DNA from: Gymnogyps californianus
Taxonomy: Eukaryota; Chordata; Aves; Accipitriformes; Cathartidae
DNA length: 64,000 bases
NCBI RefSeq assembly: GCF_018139145.2
Contig: NC_059471.1
Coordinates: 66,040,020 to 66,104,019, forward strand
Direction of reading: 5' to 3'
Part shown: piece by piece, positions 11,160-20,879 of the stretch
Layout of the letters: each line of letters begins with the position of its first letter
How positions within the stretch are numbered: position 1 is the first letter of the stretch
Made by a program: the position numbers and the translations under genes
Notes under the pieces: generated by a model
Seen by the model: the letters and a program-made list of their open reading frames with translations, nothing else
What the model was told of the DNA's origin: nothing
The model's database searches: none

Positions 11160-12415
11160 GTTTGCTAGTGATAGTGCTATAAAAGATTTATTTGCTAAAG
11201 GCGTCAGTAGCCGTGTTGCTATCCCGCCTTACGGTGGCCACCAGGGAATCCGCGTAAGGGGAATGTGAAGTATCAGCCAGTGATCTGGTGAAAAACAGAT
11301 CTGTGAAAATCACCCCTTTTCCAAAAGGCAAATAAGCACTGGATCCCGGCTCCGGCCAAGTAGCCGGGATCTCCAGTTGGTGGGAAGGAAACCGGGTTTT
11401 TCTCCTCGCTTCACTGGGCTTCGTTACCCGCCTTCCCATGGCCAAAGTGCTGCACTGGATGGAGCAAGAGGATCATGTATTTCCTCTGGGTACCTTTAAT
11501 TTCCAGACTAGCGGTCTGAGGTTATTTAGATGTTTCTAGTTTTCCCCTTGTTTGCTGTTTGCTGAAGTAAGCACTGGATGCCACTGAAAAGGTTTGAAAT
11601 CGTGTCAAAGTGATGTTTTAATCTCATTGAAAAGTGTATTAAAGGAGAAGATGTAATTTGTGTGGGATGTTTCGATGAAAGGAGAGATTGGAGTGGATGA
11701 TACTTTCGCTCTCCTGTGAACCTCATGTCATGTTTATATTGAAGCCTGTGTAGCTAATCTAATTTGCAATAACAGGATGGCCTGCAAGAAAGAAGCTTCT
11801 ATATGATTTAATTTCTTTCTTTCCTCGTTTATTTTTTACACAAATTCATTCTGACTTGCCCTGAATGCTGCCTTTGCAGTTTGGGGATAACTGACGAGGA
11901 TGCAAACCAGAAATATTTCCTTTACGGTGTTCTAAACCCCACTTCTCCAAGCGATGCGCCACAGACATAAACAGCCAGGTTGCCCTGCTGTAAATGGGAT
12001 GCCGCACTTTGGCTTGTGAAGCTCTTTTTTCGTGACTGACATTTCAACAGCGCAATTTCAAAGATTAACTTCGCAGTAACTCCCGTGTCGTACCAGTCCG
12101 ACGAGCTCTCCATCCCCGCAGCTCTTCTTTTCCCTTTAAAAGTTTACCGTTACAAAACTATACTTTCAAGATATTTTCCTTATGGTAGAAAGTAAGTTGC
12201 TGGGTAGATATTTTTTTGTCTACAGGGGCTCTCGATTAACACATCTTGTTACTAAAGTAAAGGGTCTGGCCATCCCTTTAGGTGGAAAACCCAAACCCCA
12301 GAAAATAAGACAGTGCAAACCCTTATCTCCCGCGAGATGTTTTGCCATCTGATTAGCACATATTCCCGGCGTGTGCCTTAGCAATAGTAATAAAAAAAAA
12401 ATTAAAAAATCTGAA
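11160..12415. promoter_or_regulatory. Noncoding block, best candidate element at 11520-11800
   Basis: The 11520-11800 part is CpG-poor and motif-rich (GTTTTAATCTCATTG, GTAGCTAATCTAATTTGC) and may be a conserved element. The rest, including 12000-12415, has scattered AT-rich motifs, and an A-run lies near 12391-12400. No exon. Confidence 0.3.
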
Positions 12416-12419
12416 CAGA

Positions 12420-12625
12420 CTTGAAAATTACAACTTTTGTGTAATGTAAAAAGGTGTATTCAGCCTGTTAATTACAGGGGGTTGTGTCATTGGAATGTTA
12501 TCAATGACCCGTTTAATTTTACTGTAATTACTGACAAAATAAGACAAGGATAGATCACAATACAGGATATTCGTCTTTCGGAACAATATTGTGCTGGAAG
12601 TCGAGCTAATGCGTAACATAAACAA
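12420..12625. promoter_or_regulatory. Candidate enhancer with palindromic SOX site
   Basis: CpG-poor block with GCCTGTTAATTACAGG, TGTAATTACTG and, at 12583-12592, the perfect palindrome ACAATATTGT (two ACAAT SOX cores head to head). SOX proteins bind such inverted pairs, SOXE proteins as dimers; SOXB1 autoregulation is possible. Conservation not tested. Confidence 0.5.
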
Positions 12626-12649
12626 ACATTTTAGAAAATGCTCCTGCTG

Positions 12650-13860
12650 GCGAAACTTCGTTAAGGATCGGGCCCGTTTCAAGGCGAGGGGGGCACTCGG
12701 TATATCCTGCAAGGGTGAGGAGGGGGGAAGGAAATCTCTTCTTAGGGGCGGGCTGGCCGTCCCGCCGTCCCACCGAGGTGTGCCTCGCCGTTCCTGCTGC
12801 AGTGTCGGCCCCGGGAGCCGTGCTGGGAGGTGACACCCCCCCGGCACCGCCGGCCCACCCGCCAGCCGGGACCCGCTGTCGCGCTGGGGCGGCCGCCGGT
12901 CTGCCGCGGAGATCAAATGTGCAGGAGATCGATACTACTTCTTTTAGGCACGACGAAAATATAAAGCTCATTTTCAAAGCCAGTAAAAACTAGAAAGGAA
13001 GGAGCGAAAACAAAAAGGCTGGGATAGACAAACTCTTCGGAAAGGGGCGATTTATCGATACTGGGGGGGGGTGTGATGCAGAATTCCTTTAGAAAAATGG
13101 CTCCAGCCGTTCTTTTATCTGACACAATAAATAAATAAATGGAAGTACCTACACGGAGCAGCCGGATGCCCTCCGGACGCTTTGATTTTGTCCAGAGCAG
13201 GCTGGCCCTCCGCACACCCCTGTGCTCCGTGTCGCGCCCGGTCCCCGCAGGGCGGGCGGCTGCCGGCAGCCGAGCCCCGGCGGCAGCCGAGCCCCGGCGG
13301 CAGCCGAGCCCCGGCGACAGCCAAGCCCCCGCGACAGCCTCGCCGGCCCCGGGCGCGGAGGACACCTGCCTGCTCTCACTAGGACTTCAGAAACCTTTCG
13401 GCCCCGTCTCGTACCCACCCTCGGTGTTTCCCCGCTGTGCCCCCCGCCTTTGCCCCGGGGCACCCCCGCAGGGCAGTCTCAGCGCCGGTGACCCAGGCTG
13501 CCCTTTCCCTGCGTGTTCCCAGCGCGGCGGTGGGCGACGGGTCGGTTTTGGGGGGAAATAACAGGGAAAACGGCCTGGGAGCCGAGCCGCCCCCCCTCCT
13601 CCCCCCCCCCGAGCCGCTCCGGGGAGCCGCAGCGAGGTCCCGCAGCGGGACCGCCGCTCGGGTCGCCCTGGTGTCGCGACAGCCTGGGCTGGCCGGGAGC
13701 GGGGCGCGCCGGGGCGGCGGCAGGACAGCCCTTACCCTCGTCGCGCTTGCCGTTGGTTGGCACGGCTCTCCTGGGCGAAGGGGGGAGACATTTCTCGTCA
13801 GGGAATTTTAGCCCTTTCCTTCCCCCCCCCTTTCCTTTTTCCCCCCTTCCTTTTCATTCA
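12650..13860. promoter_or_regulatory. CpG island tract
   Basis: CpG-dense at 12650-12920 and 13140-13780, interrupted by a short AT-rich stretch (12925-13140) and closed by C/T runs (13815-13855). Contains a 17-bp minisatellite. No supported exon. Confidence 0.45.
13266..13345. repeat. 17-bp GC-rich minisatellite, about 4.5 copies
   Basis: Unit GCAGCCGAGCCCCGGCG occurs three times exactly (13266-13282, 13283-13299, 13300-13316), then as a diverged copy (13317-13333) and a partial copy. The unit is not a multiple of three, so a coding repeat is unlikely. Confidence 0.9.
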
Positions 13861-13879
13861 TAAACCTGGTGGCTATAGA

Positions 13880-14130
13880 CGCAGCTTGAATATTGACGTC
13901 TCTTCCCCCAACTGCTCCTCCGTTAACCCAATTACAGAATTCATCAAGAACTGTGTTGAATTATCTCTTTCCATACAGTATCAGCATTAGCCTAATTAAA
14001 AGCTATAATGTCTGATATAATGATTAAATCGTTAGCTCTGCTGTAGGGAAGCAATATTTTGTTTTCCCTTCAATTAGAAGCTGATTGAGGTTTTCAGAGC
14101 AGGTCAGCTGTGAAATTTGAATTATATGTG
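13880..14130. promoter_or_regulatory. Candidate conserved noncoding enhancer, homeodomain-rich
   Basis: Very dense in TAAT cores: CCCAATTACAG, GCCTAATTAAAAGC, ATAATGATTAAATCG, TCAATTAGAAGCTGATTG. CpG-poor between two CpG islands. Strong enhancer look; function inferred. Confidence 0.45.
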
Positions 14131-14385
14131 TGAGTACCGTTCACAGGGTGAGCCCCTACTCGAAAGCTCCAGAGATTCTCCAAACGCTTTTACCCAGCAA
14201 GCTGGGAAAAGACAATAAAACACACAGAGAGCCTGTGGCTGATTTGGGACTGGGGCCGTAGGATCCCCCGGAACAGTTGTTAGTGCTGGAAAAGAAAGCG
14301 GAACTTTATTCAGGCGCCTTTTTTCCTCCATCCCAGCCCGGCTGGGTAGCAGTTCGGTTCAAAACTGTGATCCCCGAGTCGCCAA
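14131..14385. other. Noncoding stretch
   Basis: Intermediate composition, no exon, repeat or RNA gene recognised. Confidence 0.5.
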
Positions 14386-15890
14386 GTCACCGAGGCAGGA
14401 AGGGGCTTCCCCTCTCTCCCTTGCCTGCCCTCCTTGCTCCCTCCCGGTTCCTCGCTGTGGCCCAGGGGACGGCGCCCCGGGACCCAGGGAGCGGGTTGCA
14501 TTTCGCGCTGGCCAGCGGGTTTTGCAGTAAAGGGTCAGAGGAGCTGCAAGCCATCCTCCTCCCCCCTCCCCCCCCCCCCCCCCCGCGTTTCAGACGGGGC
14601 TGGCGAGGGATCAGCCAGCATCTCCCCCGACCATCTCCCCATGGCATCTCCCCGCAGCGGGCTGACGCTCGCCGGCCCCGGCCCGGGGCGAGGGCGAGGG
14701 AGGCACGGCGGCAGCCAGCAGACGGCGATCGCCGCCTGCTCCGGGGCGCCCGGCTCGGCCCCGCCGCCCCTCTGCCCCCTCCTCGCAACTCGGGGCCGAG
14801 CACGGCGGGGGCACAGCGGGCACAGCGCCGGCCGGGCCCACGGCGGGAGACCCCCCCGCCCCGAGGGGGCGGCCCTCCCGCCGCAGCCGGGAGCGGTGGG
14901 GAGCGGTGGCCGGGGGAGGCACTCGTCACTCCGGCCGGCCTGCGAGCGGGCCACGCCGGCACCTGCCCCCTCCGCGGGCCCGGGGGGCGGCCAGGGCTGC
15001 TGCCGGACCTTTAGCCCTCCCCGGTCCTGCTCCCAGTGCAGGATCTCCTCCCCGCCTCCCCTCTGGCTTCCCTGCAGCGTTCACCCACGCACACACCACG
15101 CACACACCGCTCCCCCCCCCGTCCGCCCCGTCCGCCCCCCCCCCATTCCCGCCACCATCCGACTCCTGGCTGTTTGCAACTCCACTTTCCTCCGGGGGAA
15201 GTCCAAGGACCTCTTGTCTCTGGGCGCAGCCCCCGCCTGCACCACCCCAGCCCCGCAGACCACTCCTGGCTTGTCGGCTCTGTCAAACGACACTCGCAAA
15301 AGTGCTTGACCTCGTCCCTGTCCCGCGAGTCGGGACCTGCACCGCCCTTACCACGGAGGAAAAGCCCCTGTCTGCCTCCCGAGCTGGTTTTTACCCCCCC
15401 CTCCCCCGTCAATATACACCCCCCGGCCGCCGGGGAGCGGGGTGCGCCTGGGGCAGAGGCAAGGGGGCTCACGCCAACAGCATCTTCTCGCCCCCCGCTC
15501 CCTGTCCGCCGTTACCCACCCTGAAGGACGGTGTTCATGGCGGTTTGGCTGCTTTTAGGGGAGGGAAGGGGCGCTCGGTGTTTATTTCCCGGGGGGGGGG
15601 GGGGGGGGGGGCAGGGAAGCCCCGCACCGAGAGAAAGCCCAGGAGGGGGGCAGCCCCTCCGGGGGGGTGCAGATGAGCGGCTGCCCCCTGCAACCGGGGA
15701 AGGGAAGGGCAAGGTCAGCCTCGGCCGCGGTTTCCCTGCATGTGAGGGGGAGGGAGGCGGGGGTGTACCCCCGATTCCCGGGGATGTGCCTGTGTTCCCA
15801 CGGGGTCCGCCGGCGCGCAGGGTGCACGGGACTCGTCCGGAAAAGGTTGCCCCACGCCGATTCGTCCCATTGATTTGTCGGGAGGCCTTC
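14386..15890. promoter_or_regulatory. Large CpG island tract
   Basis: CpG-dense from about 14450 to 15060, then C-rich to 15530 and G-rich to 15890. Includes a 17-base C run (14568-14584) and a 21-base G run (15591-15611). Frames of up to 291 codons occur on both strands but have no recognisable domain. It may serve a noncoding transcript upstream of SOX1 (mammals have SOX1-OT), which is not demonstrable here. Confidence 0.45.
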
Positions 15891-16650
15891 GGGTACCTTT
15901 ATATCAAATTTCAGGGAAAAATACCACTAGGGCTTTGGGTGGATAATGTGCGAGCCATGTCATTTATCTCGCGGTTTTTACTCCCAATATCTTCGTTTGG
16001 CCATCCAAGTGGAAATGCGCCTTTCTGCAGTAACCCTCTCTCCCCTCCCCCGCCTCTCCTACCCCACACATCATTTAGCAATCACAGCGGCCTCGCTTCT
16101 TTTGCCCCTGCAGATGTGGCAACCCATCAGCTCGGGAAAATACCAGCCGGCGCAGCGCGGGCCCGATCCTGCACCGCCTCCCCTCCTCTCTTTGCACCCT
16201 CAGGGCCGACTGGAAGGGAACAGAGTCCCCCCGAAAGCATCCCCACCCGACCTAACAGCAACACTCTGGCTGAGTTCAAAGGGCCCAGAAGCAGGCCGAG
16301 CCTTCAGCCAGCAGAAATGGAGAGGCGCTTTCCTCTCCTCAGCAGACCCAGATTATCGTGATGAGATCACTATTTCATGACGAGTCGCTGGAAATGGGAG
16401 GAAGGAGGAAAAAAAAAAGAAGTCTAATCGTAGCCCAGCGCCTAAGGCTGGTGCTTTGTGCACGGTGCGCGCTCCTCCTGCAGAAAACTTCTGGCGGTAA
16501 TAACAGTAATTGGGGGAGCTGCGGCGTGATTCCAGCCTTGGATGGCCACTAGGGTCAGGAAAATTAACACTCACGGACCGGGAAAAGAGCAGGGATGCCG
16601 TGTGTCCCTTTCTCCACCTGGCGAAAGACGACGGGGGGGGCGGTTTACGC
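15891..16650. other. Noncoding stretch upstream of SOX1
   Basis: Mixed composition, no exon recognised. A short A-run lies at 16410-16418. Confidence 0.5.
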
Positions 16651-16654
16651 GCGT

Positions 16655-16880
16655 GGGCGTTTATGCGACGGACCGGCCATTCCTATGGCTGCAATTAAAG
16701 ATTACAGCGTTAATTTCAGTGCGGACCATTTTCTCCCCTCTATAAAATAACCATAATCTATCTCACAGGACAGCCAGTGCACAAAGATAGTCTTTTAATG
16801 TTTTCAGGGAAAAAAAGTCGTACGCCTGTACTTACTTTATACAAATATAACATGTTTCCGTGTACCTTCATTAGTCTCAG
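16655..16880. promoter_or_regulatory. Candidate promoter-proximal enhancer of SOX1
   Basis: CpG-poor block about 0.6-0.8 kb upstream of the predicted start site, with GGCTGCAATTAAAGATTACAG, GCGTTAATTTCAG, CCATAATCTATC and GTCTTTTAATG. Its position next to the promoter CpG island suggests a proximal control element. Inference. Confidence 0.4.
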
Positions 16881-16899
16881 ATGCTTTTAACTCCCCTAG

Positions 16900-17390
16900 G
16901 ACTAAGTGCATAACGGCCGCCTCCAACCCCCGCCTTGCGCCCGGGGTTAGGCCGTGGAGCAGTTTTAACGCTGGGGAGAGCTGTCTGCCCCCGCCCGCCC
17001 AGGGCAAGCTCCAGAACGGGTGAAGTCCTGGGGAATAAGGCGCGTTTAGGTGCCGCTCGCACCGGTGCGGTAGCGACGAGGGCTGCCCGGCCCGGGGCGG
17101 ACAGCCTGGGGCGCCTCAGCCTCCCCAAATACCGCCCTACGGCCGTCTTAAGTGTCGGGCGCGCCCGGCGGGGACGGGGCAGCCCGCGGCGCAAGGCCTC
17201 CCTCCAGCGATGCCCGGCGGGGAGGGGGTGGCCGGTGTGTCCCGTCCCGTCCGTCGTCGTCCCCCGGCCCCGGGGCCGGAGCGCGGGGGCGAGGCGGGGG
17301 CGGGGGCGCCGTCGGCGGCCGCGGGGCGGGGCGGGGCGCGCCGTGACCCCACCGCCCGCCCCCCCCTCCCCGGGCGCGGCGCGCCCCGCC
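16900..17390 (+). promoter_or_regulatory. SOX1: SOX1 promoter CpG island
   Basis: CpG-dense region leading into the core promoter. Islands like this around neural SOX genes are normally unmethylated and Polycomb-marked in non-neural cells (family knowledge). Confidence 0.6.
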
Positions 17391-17498
17391 GGACGTCACT
17401 GCTCAGCGCGCGCCATGCAAATCGCCGCCCGCCGGCGCGTCCCCATTGGCCGCCGCCAGGCGATTTAAGGCGGGCTCGGCGCGCCCTGTATGGCTGCA
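17391..17498 (+). promoter_or_regulatory. SOX1: SOX1 core promoter
   Basis: In order: a CRE-like GACGTCA (17392-17398), a perfect POU octamer ATGCAAAT (17415-17422), an inverted CCAAT box ATTGG (17445-17449, NF-Y site), and a TATA-like TTTAAG (17464-17469). About 30 bases further lies a pyrimidine-purine start context (CA at 17497-17498). Order and spacing fit a focused RNA polymerase II promoter. The octamer suggests POU class III/V control, as known for SOXB1 genes. The start position is inferred. Confidence 0.65.
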
Positions 17499-18330
17499 GC
17501 GCCGCTCGCCCGCGCGCCCGGCGGCTCCTCCTCTCCCGGCCCCGGCCCCGTCCCGTCCCGTCCCGCCCGGGCCGCGGGAGGGAGACCACCGCCAGCAAAT
17601 TACTGTGCCACCGCGCCCCGGCTGCCGGGCTCGGCGCTTGTTTTGGTTGGGTTCCTTCCCCCACCCCCTCCCTCCCTCCCCCGATCCTCCTCCCGCTTTT
17701 TTTTTTTTTTTTTTTTTAGTTAACGTTTAAATACTTTCTTTCTTCCCCCCCCCCCCCCCCCGCTCCTTTTTGCGTGGCGGTGTGTTCTCCTCTCTCTTCT
17801 GCTCCGTTCACCTGCGATCAGCGGATGCAAGTCACACACGCTCCCTCCCTCCCTCCCTCCCTCTCTCTCTCCAAGTTAGCAAAGAACAAAAAAAAAATAG
17901 CTCCGTTAAGGATAAGAGCGGGAGCGGAGGGGTGTGCGCGCGCGTGCCGGGGAGCGCCGGCGAGCGGAGGACACCGCCGACGGCTCCGCACACTCCTCCC
18001 GCCGCGCCAAGTGAAGCAGCAAGTTTGCCGTGCACCTGTTTGAGCAGCTCGAATCCCCGCCGCCGCCGAGCCCCGAAAGTGATTTGCGAAAGGGAGAAAG
18101 TTTTTCGCCAGCGGGGTCGCCGATCGCTCTCCTCGCGGTTTTCTTCTCCTCCTCCTCCTCCTCCTCCTCCTCCTCCTCTTCCTCCTCCTCCTCCTTTTTT
18201 TTTTTTGCACGGCGGTCGCTACCTAGATACAAACGGGTTTTGCCTCGCTCGCTCCCCGTCCTCCCGGGCTCCTCTATGTTTGATTCTTTTTTCACGCCTG
18301 GCGCCGGTGGAAAATAAAAAAGCTACTTGA
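17498..18330 (+). other. SOX1: SOX1 5' untranslated region
   Basis: About 0.83 kb between the predicted start site and the initiator ATG, with no intron signals needed. Contains T21 (17697-17717), C17 (17745-17761), (CTCC)n (17841-17872) and a CCT-repeat ending in a T run (18141-18206). Upstream ATGs occur (for example 17825 and 18275), so short upstream frames may reduce translation. The exact 5' end is not determined. Confidence 0.5.
18141..18206. repeat. (CCT)n plus T-run in the SOX1 5'UTR
   Basis: Pure pyrimidine tract of 66 bases with CCT/CTT units, then 12 T. Likely length-polymorphic and able to form triplex DNA. Confidence 0.9.
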
Positions 18331-19450
18331 ATGTACAGCATGATGATGGAGACGGACTTGCACTCCCCCGGCGGAGCCCAGGCCCCCACGAACCTCTCGG
18401 GGCAGACCGGAGCGGGAGGCGGCGGCGGCGGCGGCGGCGGCGGCGGGGGAACAAAGCGAACCAGGACCGGGTCAAGAGACCCATGAACGCCTTCATGGTG
18501 TGGTCGCGGGGCCAGCGGCGGAAGATGGCCCAGGAGAACCCCAAAATGCACAACTCGGAGATCAGCAAGCGCCTGGGGGCCGAGTGGAAAGTCATGTCGG
18601 AGGCCGAGAAGAGACCGTTCATCGACGAGGCGAAGCGGCTGCGGGCGCTGCACATGAAGGAGCACCCGGATTATAAATACCGGCCCCGGCGGAAGACCAA
18701 GACCCTGCTCAAGAAGGACAAGTACTCGCTGGCCGGGGGCTGCTGAGCGCCGGCTCGGCCGGGGGAGGCCCGGCCGGCGTCGGCGTGGGCATGGGCGTCG
18801 GCGTCAGCCCCGGCGGCGTCGGGCAGCGGCTGGAGAGCCCCGGCGGCACGGCCAGCGGCGGCTACGCGCACATGAACGGCTGGGCCAACGGCGCCTACCC
18901 GGGCTCGGTGGCGGCGGCGGCGGCGGCGGCGGCGATGATGCAGGAGGCGCAGCTCGCCTACAGCCAGCACCCGGGCAGCGGGGGGCACCCGCACCACCCG
19001 CACCCCCACCACCCGCACCACCCGCACAACCCGCAGCCCATGCACCGCTACGACATGGGCGCCCTGCAGTACAGCCCCATCTCCAACTCGCAGGGCTACA
19101 TGAGCGCCTCGCCCTCGGGCTACGGCGCCCTGCCCTACGGCTCCCAGCCCCACCAGAACTCGGCGGCGGCGGCGGCGGCAGCGGCGGCGGCGGCGGCCGC
19201 CTCCTCGGGGGCGCTGGGCGCCCTGGGCTCGCTGGTGAAGTCGGAGCCCAGCGTGAGCCCGCCCGTCACCTCGCACTCGCGGGCCCCGTGCCCCGGGGAC
19301 CTGCGGGAGATGATCAGCATGTACTTACCGGCCGGGGAAGGCGGGGATCCGGCGGCCGCCGCCGCCCAGAGCCGGCTCCACTCCCTGCCCCAGCACTACC
19401 AGAGCGCCAGCACGGGGGTGAACGGCACCGTCCCCTTGACGCATATCTGA
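18331..19450 (+). CDS. SOX1: SOX1, SOXB1-class HMG-box transcription factor (two single-base frame breaks)
   Basis: Nuclear DNA-binding activator that keeps neural progenitors undifferentiated and binds ACAAT-type sites through its HMG box. Starts at ATG 18331 with the family N-terminus [16 protein letters not shown] poly-Gly tract follows (18409-18450), then a complete 79-residue HMG box (18465-18701) with RPMNAFMVW and PRRKTK, and the group B block after it. The C-terminal part has Ala8 (18911-18934), a His-Pro-rich run (about 18985-19035), Ala13 (19163-19201) and the typical end GTVPLTHI before TGA. The frame changes twice: one base is missing in the Gly tract, one at 18738-18741 where GGC-CTG reads GGC-TG and gives TGA 18744-18746. 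With two bases restored it is 373 residues, near the human 391. Intronless, as in the family. Identity certain; whether the breaks are real is doubtful. Confidence 0.95.
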
Positions 19451-19535
19451 GCTCCCGCCGGCCGCCGGCACCGGCGCCGGGAGCGGCGGAGGCGGGCGCG
19501 GGCACCGGCACTGGCTCCGGCTCGGCCACCGGCCA

Positions 19536-19578
19536 CCGGCCCCGGCCCCGGCCCCGGCCCCGGCCCCGGCCCCGGGCC
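19536..19578. repeat. (GGCCCC)n hexanucleotide repeat in the SOX1 3'UTR
   Basis: About six consecutive CCCCGG/GGCCCC units on the + strand, starting roughly 85 bases after the stop codon. The - strand reads GGGGCC. Arginine-rich alternating frames across it are by-products. Confidence 0.9.
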
Positions 19579-19801
19579 GCCCCGCAGGACTGCGCGCCCC
19601 GCCGCTGCCACCGCACGCTCAGCCCCCGGCCGCCCGCCCGCGCCCCGGCCCCGCGCCGCTCCTGCCCCGCTCCCGGCTTCCCCCCTCTTATTTTTGCCTC
19701 TTGCTCCCCTTCCCTCCCGCCCTCCCCCGCCTCTCTTCTTTTTTTTTTTTCTCCTTTCTTCCTTCCTTTTTGTACAGAAAAGAAATGTTTTGATGTTCTT
19801 G

Positions 19802-19832
19802 TAATAATAATAATAAATAATAATAATAATAA
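19802..19832. repeat. (AAT)n microsatellite in the SOX1 3'UTR
   Basis: TAA/AAT trinucleotide run with one interruption. The embedded AATAAA (19812-19817) could act as a weak upstream polyadenylation signal. Confidence 0.85.
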
Positions 19833-20561
19833 CGAGAGAGAAAAAAGGTAACGGTTGCTTTACTTACCTTTTTTTTTTAGAAGGACTAGTTTATGAAACT
19901 AGTTTTAGACTGAACTTCTGTGTTTTATCGAGACTTTTTGTACAGTATTTATCATTCACCCAAGAGACATAGAGCGTTTATTTGCAAAAGAGGGGGGGGG
20001 AGAGAGAGAGAAAGAGAAAGAGAAAGGGGGGAAAAAAACGACGGCGAAAAGACAAAAATTATCAATAATAACCACACAAAGTTGTAGGCGATGCCAACTT
20101 TTATACCGCGCGGAACCGCTACGATTTCAGTCACGGATCGCTTCTTGCGAAGGCTTTTTATTGCCTAATTAACCCGAAGTTGATGGGGAAACAGTTCTCA
20201 TTTATTACTCGTACTAAGGCAAATCCAAAACAACACTTAAAAGTTTTTTGTAGACGTTCTCGCGTTTTTATTTTTTGTTTGGGGTTTTTTTTGTTATTTG
20301 TTTGTTTATTTATAAAACTTTTTTTTCCTTTTGGAGGCTGCAATTTTTTTTCTGGGTTTTGTAAAACTTTATTGTATCTGGATATTTTTTTGTTTGACTG
20401 TTTTCTCTTTGGTTTTGTTTTCTTTTTGTATCATTTCTTGTAAATGCATTGTGAAATAATTTTTATTTAGGCGTTACGAGGGAATTCAGATTGTGTATAT
20501 AGTTTACTAAAAAGCCTTTCTGCTAAACAGAAGTCCTAAGGATGCGTTCAATTTTGAGTTA

Positions 20562-20567
20562 AATAAA
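20562..20567 (+). terminator. SOX1: Probable SOX1 polyadenylation signal AATAAA
   Basis: Canonical hexamer about 1.1 kb after the stop, followed by T-rich sequence (20591-20600) and G/T-rich sequence around 20640-20660, as expected for a downstream element. An earlier AATAAA within the AAT repeat is less convincing. Confidence 0.5.
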
Positions 20568-20599
20568 TTTCAAAGCGGAAAAAGTCACCTGTTTTTTTT

Positions 20600-20875
20600 T
20601 AAAAAAACCAAAACCAAACCTAACCGGAGAACATAGTAGTGTTTGCCGTGGTATGCCTGGAAATACAGCAGGTAAACCTAGAATATGGGGCGGAAGTTTT
20701 AAACCGGAGCGGCAAACAGAACGAAGCGCAATCCCGCGGTAAATGTCGATGTCTCCTAATCCGTATAAATCAGGAGGGCTGAAGGTAGATTTATTTTAAT
20801 ACGCGTTCCGTGTTGCGAGGGAAGCCGACTTACTGACTTACTCTTCCGAGCCGTGAACGTTCATTTTGTGGTTTT
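20600..20875. other. Noncoding stretch after SOX1
   Basis: A/C-rich tract at 20601-20625, then unique sequence. No exon seen. Confidence 0.5.
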
Positions 20876-20879
20876 GATG

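Larger units (their letters stand above)
19451..20590 (+). other. SOX1: SOX1 3' untranslated region
   Basis: Begins GC-rich with a GGCCCC hexanucleotide array, then turns AT-rich. Contains an AAT trinucleotide run (19802-19832), a perfect hairpin ACTAGTTT-atg-AAACTAGT (19885-19903), and TTTTTGTACAGTATTTATC (19935-19953), which I recall being nearly identical in the SOX2 3'UTR. Long T-rich stretches follow (20250-20440). The end is placed just after AATAAA at 20562. A longer form is possible because other polyadenylation hexamers lie at 21395 (ATTAAA) and 22354 (AATAAA). Confidence 0.6.

Noticed and set aside
14386..15680. Several overlapping 200-290 codon frames on both strands
   Set aside because: All low-complexity and mutually exclusive in one CpG island tract; no homology recognised.
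18738..18746. Programmed ribosomal frameshift or genuine short SOX1 isoform
   Set aside because: No slippery heptamer is present, a second break lies in the Gly tract, and SOX1 is not known to use frameshifting; missing bases are the simpler explanation.
18671..19276. 201-codon Arg/Val/His-rich frame antisense to SOX1
   Set aside because: Mirror of the GC-biased third positions in the SOX1 coding strand.
18331..19450. SOX1 as a processed pseudogene
   Set aside because: SOX1 is intronless by nature, and promoter, UTR elements, HMG box and regulatory surroundings are intact.
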